Shown here one piece after another: positions 1 through 8,051 of a stretch of 64,000 bases of DNA (the stretch's first letter is position 1; each line of letters begins with the position of its first letter). A program made the translations under genes and the position numbers. Where the stretch lies: NCBI GenBank assembly GCA_963678585.2, contig CAXXGA010000003.1:433936-497935 (forward strand). Reading direction: 5' to 3'. The notes below the pieces were generated by a model. That model did no database searches. It worked only from the letters and a program-made list of their open reading frames with translations, and was not told the DNA's origin. The stretch comes from Breoghania sp963678585 (GTDB taxonomy: Bacteria; Pseudomonadota; Alphaproteobacteria; Rhizobiales; Stappiaceae).

Positions 1-1510
1 AACGTCCGACGCCGGTGGGCGCGCGGTATTCGCCGAAGACTTCGCGAAGGGCTGCGCCCCATTCGCCGGTGGTCACACCTGCCTTCGCGGCTGCAATGGA
101 GGGCTCCATGATGTTGCGATCCTCGGCGGCCGCTTTTTTCAGGGTGGCGATGGCTTCCGACACGGCGGCCTCATCACGCGCTGCGCGCCACGCCTTCAGA
201 GCCTCGACGGCTTCTTCTTCCACATGCTCCGGCACGGTGAGGATACCGCCATCGGCGCCGCCTGCCAGAGGTGAGGGTTCGCTTTCCGTCCAGCGGTTCA
301 CGCCGACGACGGTCTGTTCGCCGCTCTCGATGGCCTCAAGGCGGCGGGTGTTCGATTCAACGAGCTTCTGCTTCATGTAGGAGGATTCAACGGCCGCCAC
401 TGCGCCGCCCATGGCGTCGATGCGGGCCAGTTCCTCGCGGGCTTCGGCCTTCAGCGCTTCCACCTTGGCGGTGATCTCCGCCGAGCCGTCGAATATGTCG
501 CCGTATTCCAGAAGGTCCGTCTCATAGGCCACGATCTGCTGCATGCGCAGCGACCATTGCTGGTCGAAGGAGCGCGGCAGGCCGAGCGCTTCGTTCCATG
601 CGGGCAGTTGGACGGCGCGCGCGCGGGCGTTCTTGGACAGGACCACGGCCAACATCTCGATCAGGATGCGGTAGACGTTGTTTTCCGGCTGCTGCTCGGT
701 CAGGCCCAGCGAGTTGACCTGCACGCCATAGCGGAAACGGCGGTAACGCTCTTCCTCCACGCCGTAGCGGGTCCGGCAGATTTCGTCCCACAACTCGGTG
801 AAAGCGCGCATCTTGCACATCTCGGTGATGAAGCGCAGGCCCGCATTGACGAAGAAGGAGATGCGTCCGACCGCCTTGGGAAAGTCGGCTTCGGGGATTG
901 CACCGGACGCCTTCACGTTGTCGAGAACGGCCTGCGCGGTCGCAAGCGCGAAGGCAAGCTCCTGCACGGGCGTCGCGCCCGCCTCCTGCAGGTGATAGGA
1001 GCAGACGTTCATCGGGTTGAATTTCGGCATCTCCCGATAGGTCCAGGCGATCATGTCGGTGGTCAGCCGCATGGATGGCGCGGGCGGGAAAACGTATGTG
1101 CCGCGCGAGAGATATTCCTTGATCAGATCGTTCTGCGTCGTGCCGGACAGGAGCTTGCGGTCCGCGCCCTGTTCGTCGGCCGCCGCCACATAGAGCGCCA
1201 GAAGCCAGGGCGCGGTGGCGTTGATCGTCATTGACGTGTTCATCTTCTCAAGAGGGATCTGGTCGAAAAGCGCCCGCATGTCGCCCAGATGCGCCACCGG
1301 CACGCCGACTTTGCCCACTTCGCCGCGCGCAAGGGCATGGTCGGGGTCATAGCCGGTCTGCGTCGGCAGATCGAAGGCCACGGAAAGGCCGGTCTGTCCC
1401 TTGGCCAGATTGGAGCGGTAGAGCGCGTTGGACGCCGCCGCTGTCGAATGGCCCGCATAGGTGCGGAAAATCCAGGGCTTGTCCGTCCCCGTCTTGTCGT
1501 TCGTCGACAT
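1..1510 (-). CDS. ecm: Ethylmalonyl-CoA mutase (3' end outside window)
   Basis: Adenosylcobalamin-dependent mutase that converts ethylmalonyl-CoA to methylsuccinyl-CoA in the ethylmalonyl-CoA pathway of C2 assimilation. The visible 503 residues cover the substrate-binding barrel. They start MSTNDKTGTDKPWIFRTYAG and continue with the near-invariant family stretches GQTGLSVAFDLPTQTGYD, NTSMTINATAPWLLALY and YGVQVNSLGLTEQQPENN. The family is about 650 residues, so the C-terminal B12-binding domain with its DxHxxG motif lies beyond base 1 and cannot be checked. The ATG at 1510 is preceded by a strong GGGAGGA ribosome-binding site. The sequence fits Ecm (MeaA-type) better than methylmalonyl-CoA mutase, and ccr at 4.6 kb supports that. 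The gene is transcribed away from ccr. Confidence 0.93.
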   Translation of the reverse strand, partial: MSTNDKTGTDKPWIFRTYAGHSTAAASNALYRSNLAKGQTGLSVAFDLPTQTGYDPDHALARGEVGKVGVPVAHLGDMRALFDQIPLEKMNTSMTINATAPWLLALYVAAADEQGADRKLLSGTTQNDLIKEYLSRGTYVFPPAPSMRLTTDMIAWTYREMPKFNPMNVCSYHLQEAGATPVQELAFALATAQAVLDNVKASGAIPEADFPKAVGRISFFVNAGLRFITEMCKMRAFTELWDEICRTRYGVEEERYRRFRYGVQVNSLGLTEQQPENNVYRILIEMLAVVLSKNARARAVQLPAWNEALGLPRSFDQQWSLRMQQIVAYETDLLEYGDIFDGSAEITAKVEALKAEAREELARIDAMGGAVAAVESSYMKQKLVESNTRRLEAIESGEQTVVGVNRWTESEPSPLAGGADGGILTVPEHVEEEAVEALKAWRAARDEAAVSEAIATLKKAAAEDRNIMEPSIAAAKAGVTTGEWGAALREVFGEYRAPTGVGR

Positions 1511-1906
1511 CGCGCTGTTCCTCCCAAGAATGATGCAGTGCCGCATTTTCGTTTTTACGGCTTTTCATCCGGCCTGTCATCTAAACCAAGGAAGAGGTGT
1601 CCCAAGGGAAGCCGGCATCCGCTGCCGGGCGGCGGCATTTCGCATCGCGCAGCGAGCCCCTTGGGCGTCTCTGACGGAATTGATTGAAATATCTATCGTT
1701 TTTATTTGGAATAAGTAAAATATCGTATTATATAGCTCTACCTGAGTGCAGACGTTAGTGACGCAATTACAAATTGAGTAACGTATGGTCATTTTAGTAG
1801 AATGTAGTCAAATAACATAGGATTCATTACTGATTTGCATCGTTTTTAATCATAAGTAAACGCCCTTGAGCGATATGGATGTCATGTCAAAGAAAGGCTC
1901 AAGAGC
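1511..1906. other. AT-rich divergent intergenic region
   Basis: No gene seen. The stretch separates the divergent ecm and the secreted sensor-like gene, so it should hold promoters for both. From about 1680 to 1860 it is markedly AT-richer than its surroundings, with several TATTAT/TAAAAT-like hexamers. I could not assign a single -35/-10 pair with confidence. Confidence 0.5.
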
Positions 1907-2524
1907 ATGGTGAAAGCACTCCTGTCCGCTTGCCTCATCGCGGCTGCCTTGCAGACCGGCGCCATTGCCGGCGAAGGCGTCCCGCCGATCGCGCCCGATG
2001 TGAACCGTCTGGTATCCGGCGATTTCATCTCGGAGCTTCGTGCGATCCTGAAGGATGAAGTGATCCAGATTTCCGTAAAGGCGCAGAACAAGCGTCTCGC
2101 GGGGGTCGATCAGGCGCGCATCGATGAACTGGATAAGGAATGGCGAGCCCAGACGGAGAGCGATGGCAAGCAGCCGATGATCGCGCGGGTCATGTCGAAC
2201 CCGACGTCTTCGCAGCTTTCGCGCATCCAGGCCGGGTCTCTCGGGCTTTACTCGGAAATGTTCGTCATCGATGCACAGGGTCTCAACGTGGGGCAAAGCT
2301 CCATCACCTCCGACTACTGGCAGGGCGATGAGGCGAAGTTCCAGAAGACTTACCCGCTCGGTGCCGAGGCTGTCTTCGTCGACGAGCCGGAATGGAACGC
2401 GGCGACGAAGACATGGCGCACGCAGGTCAACATGACCATTGCGGACACGGACACCGGCAAGCCCATCGGAGCTGCCACCATTGAAGTCAACTTGACCGAG
2501 TTGCAGCGCCGTCTTGGCGTGTGA
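1907..2524 (+). CDS. Secreted Cache-like sensor domain protein
   Basis: A 205-residue protein with a clear signal peptide (MVKALLSACLIAAALQTGAIA, cleavage near residue 21) and no other membrane segment. The mature part resembles a free-standing periplasmic single-Cache/PDC-like domain. It has a helical N-terminus, then a stretch around SLGLYSEMFVIDAQGLNVGQ, then SDYWQGDEAKF and a C-terminal strand set ending GKPIGAATIEVNLTEL, which is typical of dCache/sCache ligand pockets. It lies 31 bases upstream of a chemoreceptor gene on the same strand, so co-transcription is likely. A role as a soluble ligand-binding partner of that receptor is inference. The start has AAGAAAGG upstream. Confidence 0.7.
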   Translation: MVKALLSACLIAAALQTGAIAGEGVPPIAPDVNRLVSGDFISELRAILKDEVIQISVKAQNKRLAGVDQARIDELDKEWRAQTESDGKQPMIARVMSNPTSSQLSRIQAGSLGLYSEMFVIDAQGLNVGQSSITSDYWQGDEAKFQKTYPLGAEAVFVDEPEWNAATKTWRTQVNMTIADTDTGKPIGAATIEVNLTELQRRLGV

Positions 2525-2555
2525 TCGCGGCCTTCCAACCAGAAAAGAGCGAAAC

Positions 2556-4232
2556 ATGAATATTCGTAAGCTCTCGGTCACGGGGAAGCTGACCGCCATC
2601 TTCGCCTGTGTTCTAATCGCGGGTCTGGCCAGCGCTCTGGTGACCTATAATGCAATCAGCGACGCCCAGCACTCGGTCATGAAAATGACGCGGCTGATGA
2701 AGACGCTGGATACTGTGAATGGTTACGAGAAGCATTTCTCCGATGCCCAGGCCGCCGTCCGCACCTACTTGCTGACCGGCGAAGAGAGCATGGTCTCGAG
2801 TTATCGAGAGGCAAATGTGGCCCGGACCGCCATTTACGCGAAGCTGGAAACCGAGACCGAACTGGACAAGGCGCTTCTGGAAGACGCGGAACAGCATGCC
2901 AGCGATTGGCAAACAGGTTTCGCCGATCGTCAGATTTCCCTGATGGAACGCCCGATGACGGTCGAAGTGGCGCGGGCGCTTGAGGTGACCGGAGACATCG
3001 GGCGCATCACCGATGAACTGCATGCTTCTCTTCAGGGGTACAAGTCGGCGCTTCTGAATGCGATCCAGAGTGCGGAAGAGGCTCAGTCCCGTCAGCTCCA
3101 GAATGTGCAGATGACGGCCATCTTTTCCGGTGTGGCTTTGGTCTCTATCGCGGTGTTTGCCGGGTTTTTTGCCTATCGCGGCATTTCCCGTCCGATGCGC
3201 GAGATTGCGCGTGAGACCGGCGAGATCGCGGAAGGTGCGCTGGATACGAAGATCGACTATGCGAGCCGCGGCGACGAGATCGGCGACCTGGCCCGCGCGC
3301 TTACCGTTTTCCGTGACAACCTGGCTCAGAACCGCCGCTTGGAAGAAGCTGCGCGTGAAACGGAAGAGCGCAATCGCGTTCAGCGAAAGGAAGAGCTCGA
3401 AGCCTTGGCGCAGGAATTCGAGAACACGGTCATGGCGGTGGTCAACCGGCTGGGCGAATCCGCCAATAACCTGACCAGCAATGCCGAGCGACTGTCGGAT
3501 CTTGCGGACAACACGTCGGGGCGGGTGATCGAGGCTTCCAGTGCGTCGGAACAGGCGTCGGCGAATGTCAATTCCGTCGCCGGAGCGGCAGAGCAACTCG
3601 CGGAATCGGTTCGCGAGATCAATGGTCAGCTCGAAAACAACGCCCGTCTGGTGGTGGAAACGGCGGCGGAAGCGGCCCGCACCAGCACATCCGTTGGCGA
3701 ACTGAGCGACGTGGTCGCGCGCATCGGCGAGGTGATCAGCCTTATTCAGGATATCGCCAATCAGACTAACCTGCTGGCTCTCAACGCCACCATTGAGGCG
3801 GCGCGTGCGGGCGAGGCAGGAAAGGGCTTTGCGGTCGTGGCCTCCGAGGTCAAGGCGCTGGCAAGCCAGACCGCCAAGGCGACGGAACAGATCGAGAGCC
3901 AGATCGAGCAGATGCAAAGCGCCGCAACCGCTTCAATCACGGCAGTGAACACGATCAGCGGGCGTCTGGAAGTCATGCGCGAAACGGCGTCCTCCATCGC
4001 GGCGGCGGCCGAAGAGCAGGGGCTTTCCGTTCAGGAGATCGCGCGTAACGTGGCCGAGGCCGCCAGCGGCACGCAGCAGGTGAGCCAGGCGGTCGTGGTG
4101 GTGCGCGACGGCGCGACCCAGACGGGTGAACTGGGCGGAGATGTGAAGTCCTTCGCCGAAGCGCTCAGCGGGGACGCCGGTTCTCTGCGTGGGGAAGTGG
4201 ACGCCTTCCTTTCCCGGGTGCGGGCCGCCTGA
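2556..4232 (+). CDS. Methyl-accepting chemotaxis protein
   Basis: Inner-membrane chemoreceptor of 558 residues. The first membrane segment is at about residues 10-32. A helical periplasmic region of about 150 residues follows, of the CHASE3/four-helix-bundle type. The second membrane segment is at about 186-208, then HAMP (about 209-262) and a long coiled-coil signalling domain. The hairpin tip carries the hallmark NLLALNATIEAARAGEAGKG near residue 405, which contacts CheA and CheW. There is no C-terminal CheR-docking pentapeptide; the protein ends FLSRVRAA. A start 42 bases upstream is possible, but MNIRKLSVTGKL at 2556 fits the family N-terminus and has an AAAAGAG site. The upstream gene encodes a separate Cache-like protein, which may be an accessory sensor. 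Confidence 0.95.
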   Translation: MNIRKLSVTGKLTAIFACVLIAGLASALVTYNAISDAQHSVMKMTRLMKTLDTVNGYEKHFSDAQAAVRTYLLTGEESMVSSYREANVARTAIYAKLETETELDKALLEDAEQHASDWQTGFADRQISLMERPMTVEVARALEVTGDIGRITDELHASLQGYKSALLNAIQSAEEAQSRQLQNVQMTAIFSGVALVSIAVFAGFFAYRGISRPMREIARETGEIAEGALDTKIDYASRGDEIGDLARALTVFRDNLAQNRRLEEAARETEERNRVQRKEELEALAQEFENTVMAVVNRLGESANNLTSNAERLSDLADNTSGRVIEASSASEQASANVNSVAGAAEQLAESVREINGQLENNARLVVETAAEAARTSTSVGELSDVVARIGEVISLIQDIANQTNLLALNATIEAARAGEAGKGFAVVASEVKALASQTAKATEQIESQIEQMQSAATASITAVNTISGRLEVMRETASSIAAAAEEQGLSVQEIARNVAEAASGTQQVSQAVVVVRDGATQTGELGGDVKSFAEALSGDAGSLRGEVDAFLSRVRAA

Positions 4233-4262
4233 TCCTGTTCACCTTTCAGGTTCGATCAGCAG

Positions 4263-4296
4263 GGGTCGCGCGGTGTTTACCGCGCGGCCCTTTTCT
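4263..4296 (+). terminator. Intrinsic terminator after the chemoreceptor gene
   Basis: GC-rich hairpin with arms GGGTCGCGCGG and CCGCGCGGCCC around a TGTTTA loop, followed by TTTTCTCTTT. It lies 30 bases after the stop codon. Confidence 0.85.
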
Positions 4297-4309
4297 CTTT
4301 CACGGTCTA

Positions 4310-4478
4310 TTGCGGCGCAACAATTGGCATGCCTGAATTATGGGCATATTTCTCGGTTTTTCCTGCTTCTATACTTGGCCTTACGCAACATCATGCCGTG
4401 CCATGGCCTGATACTTTTCAATGCTTGCGACTAAAGAACCATGTAAGGCTCTTGCATCCATTCGATATTGCAGCGCAA
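4310..4478. promoter_or_regulatory. Two TTGCRGCGCAA dyads upstream of ccr
   Basis: Two copies of an 11-base dyad occur in the ccr upstream region: TTGCGGCGCAA at 4310-4320 and TTGCAGCGCAA at 4468-4478. The second is extended to ATATTGC-AGC-GCAATAT. TTTGCAAA-type dyads are reported operators of the ScfR-family regulators of short-chain acyl-CoA metabolism (PccR/RamB) in other alphaproteobacteria. These copies are related to that motif but not identical. The operator role is inference. The rest of 4297-4598 shows no gene. Confidence 0.4.
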
Positions 4479-4598
4479 TATTGATGTCTGTCCGTAAGGG
4501 AGGGCCCGGCCGCACAAGGTGCCGTCATCTGGGAAATGCCGACGCAGGGAAGGTCGTCGGCGGGTGGCAGGTGAGCGGCGGTCGGAGAGAGCGAAAAA

Positions 4599-5909
4599 AT
4601 GGGAAGAGACAAAATGGCTGTCACCGCTGAAGTCGACGCTGCGCCGCCGCAGCCCGCCGCCGAGTACAAGGACCTCTACGAGATGGGAGAGATCCCGCCT
4701 CTGGGGCATGTGCCGAAGAACATGCACGCCTGGGTGATCCGTCGCGATCGCCACGGTCCGCCGGAAGAGGCGATGCAGAAGGAGGTCGTGCCGACCTGGG
4801 AGATCGGCGATGACGAGGTGCTGGTCTTCGTGATGGCCGCAGGCGTCAATTACAATGGCATCTGGGCGGGTCTCGGCGAGCCGATTTCGGTTTTCGACGT
4901 CCACAAGCAGCCGTATCACATTGCCGGTTCCGATGCCGCGGGTGTCGTGTGGGCCGTGGGGGCGAAGGTGCGGCGCTGGAAGGTGGGCGACGAGGTCGTC
5001 ATCCACTGCAATCAGGACGACGGCGACGACGAGGAATGCAACGGCGGCGACCCGATGTTCTCCTCCTCGCAGCGCATCTGGGGATACGAGACGCCCGACG
5101 GGTCGTTCTCTCAGTTCGCGCGCGTTCAGGCGCGTCAGCTCATGCACCGTCCGCAGCATCTGAGCTGGGAGGAAAGCGCCTGCTATACGCTGACGCTGGC
5201 CACCGCCTATCGCATGCTGTTCGGCCACCGCCCGCATATCCTGCGTCCCGGCGACAACGTGCTGGTGTGGGGCGCCTCGGGCGGTCTGGGCGTTTTCGCG
5301 GTGCAGCTTTGTGCCGCCGCGGGGGCGAACGCCATCGGCATCATCTCCGAGGAAGACAAGCGCGATTTCGTCATGAGCCTCGGGGCCAAGGGCGTGATCA
5401 ATCGCAAGGACTTCAAGTGCTGGGGCCAGCTGCCGAAGGTCAATTCCGAGGAGTACAAGGAATGGTTCTCCGAGGTCCGCAAGTTCGGCAAGGCGATCTG
5501 GGACATCACCGGCAAGGGGCAGAACGTCGATTTTGTCTTCGAGCATCCGGGTGAGCAGACCTTCCCGGTCTCCACTTTCGTGGTGAAGCGCGGTGGCATG
5601 GTCGTTTTCTGTGCCGGTACGACGGGCTTCAACATCACCTTCGACGCGCGTTACGTCTGGATGCACCAGAAGCGCATTCAGGGTTCGCATTTCGCCCATC
5701 TCAAGCAGGCGGCTGCGGCCAACCGGCTGATGGTGGAGCGTCGCATCGATCCGTGCATGTCGGAAGTCTTCCCGTGGGAGCAGATCGCGAAGGCTCACAC
5801 CAAGATGTGGAAGAACCAGCATCAGCCCGGCAACATGGCTGTTCTGGTCAATTCACCGACGCCGGGCCTGCGCTCCTTCGAGGACGTACTGGAAGCCACG
5901 GGCCAATAG
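4599..5909 (+). CDS. ccr: Crotonyl-CoA carboxylase/reductase
   Basis: Catalyses NADPH-dependent reductive carboxylation of crotonyl-CoA to (2S)-ethylmalonyl-CoA, the signature step of the ethylmalonyl-CoA pathway. It is a cytoplasmic zinc-free member of the medium-chain dehydrogenase/reductase superfamily, 436 residues long. Diagnostic blocks are VMAAGVNYNGIWAGLG, QPYHIAGSDAAGVVWAVG, HCNQDDGDDEECNGGDPMF, GYETPDGSFSQF, the Rossmann glycines VWGASGGLGVFAVQL, and the C-terminal NQHQPGNMAVLV. A second ATG at 4614 (MAVTAEVD) also has a plausible ribosome-binding site, so the first five residues are uncertain. It shares the pathway with ecm at the window start, though the two genes are about 3 kb apart and divergent. 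Confidence 0.97.
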   Translation: MGRDKMAVTAEVDAAPPQPAAEYKDLYEMGEIPPLGHVPKNMHAWVIRRDRHGPPEEAMQKEVVPTWEIGDDEVLVFVMAAGVNYNGIWAGLGEPISVFDVHKQPYHIAGSDAAGVVWAVGAKVRRWKVGDEVVIHCNQDDGDDEECNGGDPMFSSSQRIWGYETPDGSFSQFARVQARQLMHRPQHLSWEESACYTLTLATAYRMLFGHRPHILRPGDNVLVWGASGGLGVFAVQLCAAAGANAIGIISEEDKRDFVMSLGAKGVINRKDFKCWGQLPKVNSEEYKEWFSEVRKFGKAIWDITGKGQNVDFVFEHPGEQTFPVSTFVVKRGGMVVFCAGTTGFNITFDARYVWMHQKRIQGSHFAHLKQAAAANRLMVERRIDPCMSEVFPWEQIAKAHTKMWKNQHQPGNMAVLVNSPTPGLRSFEDVLEATGQ

Positions 5910-5942
5910 GTCGCGAACGACTGGCCGACGGAAATGAAACGG

Positions 5943-5981
5943 GACGGGGGAGGCAGCCGGGGCTGCCTTCCCCGTCTTTGT
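5943..5981 (+). terminator. Intrinsic terminator after ccr
   Basis: Long hairpin with arms GACGGGGGAGGCAGCC and GGCTGCCTTCCCCGTC followed by TTTGT, 34 bases after the ccr stop. Confidence 0.8.
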
Positions 5982-6136
5982 ATCTATCGCGCGGGTTTCC
6001 CCGCCTTATCCCTCACGCGGACTTTGCGTGGCGGCAGGTCTGCACTACCGTTCGCGCAGACGAGGACGCCGAACCGGGCGTCGGCAATGACGGGCGTTTC
6101 CTGCAAATGGCCTGAAACCGGGTGGAGAGAATTGCG

Positions 6137-6709
6137 ATGGTGGTACTCAACAAGATCTATACGCGCACGGGCGACGACGGCACGACGGCGCTTGGATCGG
6201 GCGAGCGCCGGGCCAAGCACGACCTGCGCGTCGCCGCCTACGGCACGGTGGACGAGACAAACGCCACGCTCGGCCTCGTGCGGCTTCATCTCGACGCTCA
6301 TCCCGAACTCGATGCCGTGATGGCGCATATTCAGAACGATCTTTTCGATCTGGGGGCGGATCTCGCCAGCCCGGAAACCGAGGAGCCGCCCGCCTACGAG
6401 CCGCTGCGTGTGACCGACGAACAGGTGAAAAAGCTTGAGGCGGAGATCGACCGGTTGAACGGCGATCTTCAGCCGTTGCGCTCCTTCGTTTTGCCGGGCG
6501 GAACGGCGGCAGCGGCCCATCTGCATCTTTCGCGCACGGTGGCGCGGCGTGCGGAACGGCTGATCGGGGAACTGGCGGAACGCGAGCCCATCAACAATGC
6601 GGCGCTTCGCTACATGAACCGGCTTTCCGATTATTTCTTCGTGGCGGCGCGCTGGGTCAACGACAAGGGCGCGGCCGACGTTCTGTGGGTGCCCGGAGCG
6701 AACCGGTAG
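6137..6709 (+). CDS. Cob(I)yrinic acid a,c-diamide adenosyltransferase, PduO type
   Basis: ATP:cob(I)alamin adenosyltransferase that makes adenosylcobalamin, the cofactor needed by Ecm (this window) and methylmalonyl-CoA mutase. The protein is 190 residues and shows the PduO family features: N-terminal ATP-binding KIYTRTGDDGTTALG, YGTVDETNA, and the C-terminal helix with RRAERL followed by NRLSDYFFVAARW. ATG 6137 is chosen over the GTG at 6122 because GGAGAGA lies at the right distance and the protein then begins MVVLNKIYTRTG, as homologues do. The stop codon lies inside the first of three repeated hairpin units (6696-6795). Confidence 0.94.
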   Translation: MVVLNKIYTRTGDDGTTALGSGERRAKHDLRVAAYGTVDETNATLGLVRLHLDAHPELDAVMAHIQNDLFDLGADLASPETEEPPAYEPLRVTDEQVKKLEAEIDRLNGDLQPLRSFVLPGGTAAAAHLHLSRTVARRAERLIGELAEREPINNAALRYMNRLSDYFFVAARWVNDKGAADVLWVPGANR

Positions 6710-6795
6710 GTTCGCTCCTCCTGTTTTACGGAAGTCTGGGCGAACCGGCAGGTTCGCTCCTTTCTGTTTTGGGGAGGTCCGGGCGAACCGTCAGG
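6696..6795. repeat. Tandem palindromic 42-43-base units between convergent genes
   Basis: Two near-identical units each contain a hairpin, GCGAACC-GGTA-GGTTCGC at 6698 and GCGAACC-GGCA-GGTTCGC at 6740. Each is followed by CTCCT and a CTGTTTT run. A degenerate third unit begins at 6783 with GCGAACCGTCAGG and CTGTTTT. The period is 42 then 43 bases. The first unit contains the adenosyltransferase stop codon, and the third contains the stop of the convergent GTPase gene. They probably act as terminators for rightward transcription, and they appear to have arisen by tandem duplication. Confidence 0.75.
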
Positions 6796-8017
6796 ACTGT
6801 TTTGGATCGAAGCTGCCTGAAAAGCCCGGCACGGCAAGCGGGTTGTCGAGCATGGCCGCTGAATCGGGCGTGTCCGTCTGGGCGGTGTCGGTGAAGGCCG
6901 CAAAGAGGCCCTCTACGAAGCCCTTCGGCATGTCACGGGTGATGCAGACCAGCCGGGTGCCGTGATCCGCATCCGGCCAGGCGGGCAGGTGTGCGGGCGG
7001 GTGGAAGACATGCTGCACGCCATGCAGTACCACCGGATGATCCGGATCCTCGGCGATTGCGACGATGCCCTTCAGCCGAAGCAGATTGGGCCCATGGGCG
7101 GAGCGGATCAGATCGAGGAACATTTCCAGCCCCGCCGCCGGGATCGGCTTGTCGCTTCTCAACGTGAAGGCGCGGATGTGATCGTCATGACGGTTCACAT
7201 CATGGTGGTGATGGTCATGCGCATGGTGCCCATGCCCGTGCCCGTGATCGTGCCCATGCGAATGCCCGTGCCCATGTTCATGATGATGGCCGTGCGAGGC
7301 GGCCTCGTCGGCGGCCGCTTCCTCGCCAAGCCAGCGCCGCACATCGGGGATCTTGGTATCGGGATTGTAGAGCCCGCAGTTGAGCAGGTTCGCGGGCGTC
7401 GCCTCGCCTGACGCCGCATCCAGAACGGGGGCGGTCGGGTTCAGCCGGTGAATGCGGGCATGAAGCGCGTCCATGGCGGCGCTGGCCTCGTCATCGGTTG
7501 CAAGATCCGACTTGGTGAGCACCAGCCGATCTGCGACCGCGACCTGTTTCACGGCTTCCGGGTGCGCATCCAGCGTCGAGGCGCCGTTGATGGCATCAAT
7601 GGTGGTGATCACGCCGTCGAGCCGGTAGCGCATGACGAGATAGGGATGTAGCATCACCGCATGCAGTACCGGGGCGGGGTCGGCCAGCCCGGTCGTTTCG
7701 ATCACGACGCGTTTCAGGACGTCGAGGCGGCCGTTGTCGAGCCGGCGCAGCAGGTCTTCCAGCGTGTTGATGAGATCGCCGCGAATGGTGCAGCACAGGC
7801 AGCCCGAAGAGAGTTCGATCACGCCTTCGTCGGACGCCTCGACCAGCAGGTGATCGAGGCCGATATCGCCGAACTCATTGACGATGACGGCGGTGTCCTT
7901 CATCGCCGGATCGCTGAGAAGGCTGTTGAGGAGCGTGGTCTTGCCGGAGCCGAGGAAGCCGGTCACCACGGTCAGCGGGACGGGCTCGGGCGGCCTGCGG
8001 CGGGGAGTGTCGTTCAT
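6791..8017 (-). CDS. CobW/COG0523 family GTPase with His-rich linker
   Basis: Probable metal-chaperone GTPase of the G3E family, 408 residues. The P-loop GFLGSGKTTLL is at about residues 20-30. The conserved CxCC metal motif (GCLCC) is at about 72-76. The GTPase domain ends before a histidine-rich linker of roughly 35 residues at about 245-285 (repeats of HGH and HHHH), and a CobW C-terminal domain follows. Subfamilies deliver zinc, cobalt or nickel, and the sequence alone does not tell which. Adjacent cobalamin adenosyltransferase and urease genes make cobalt or nickel possible, but zinc is the commonest. The start at 8017 (MNDTPRRRPPEP) is chosen because extending upstream would run into the carboxypeptidase gene, which ends 34 bases before it. 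Confidence 0.9.
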   Translation of the reverse strand: MNDTPRRRPPEPVPLTVVTGFLGSGKTTLLNSLLSDPAMKDTAVIVNEFGDIGLDHLLVEASDEGVIELSSGCLCCTIRGDLINTLEDLLRRLDNGRLDVLKRVVIETTGLADPAPVLHAVMLHPYLVMRYRLDGVITTIDAINGASTLDAHPEAVKQVAVADRLVLTKSDLATDDEASAAMDALHARIHRLNPTAPVLDAASGEATPANLLNCGLYNPDTKIPDVRRWLGEEAAADEAASHGHHHEHGHGHSHGHDHGHGHGHHAHDHHHHDVNRHDDHIRAFTLRSDKPIPAAGLEMFLDLIRSAHGPNLLRLKGIVAIAEDPDHPVVLHGVQHVFHPPAHLPAWPDADHGTRLVCITRDMPKGFVEGLFAAFTDTAQTDTPDSAAMLDNPLAVPGFSGSFDPKQS

Positions 8018-8051
8018 CTTCGGGCAGATCCGTTTGTGCCCGCACCGCGGA

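Noticed and set aside
4431..5822. Open frame of 463 codons opposite ccr
   Set aside because: Antisense shadow of ccr in high-GC DNA; no recognisable product.
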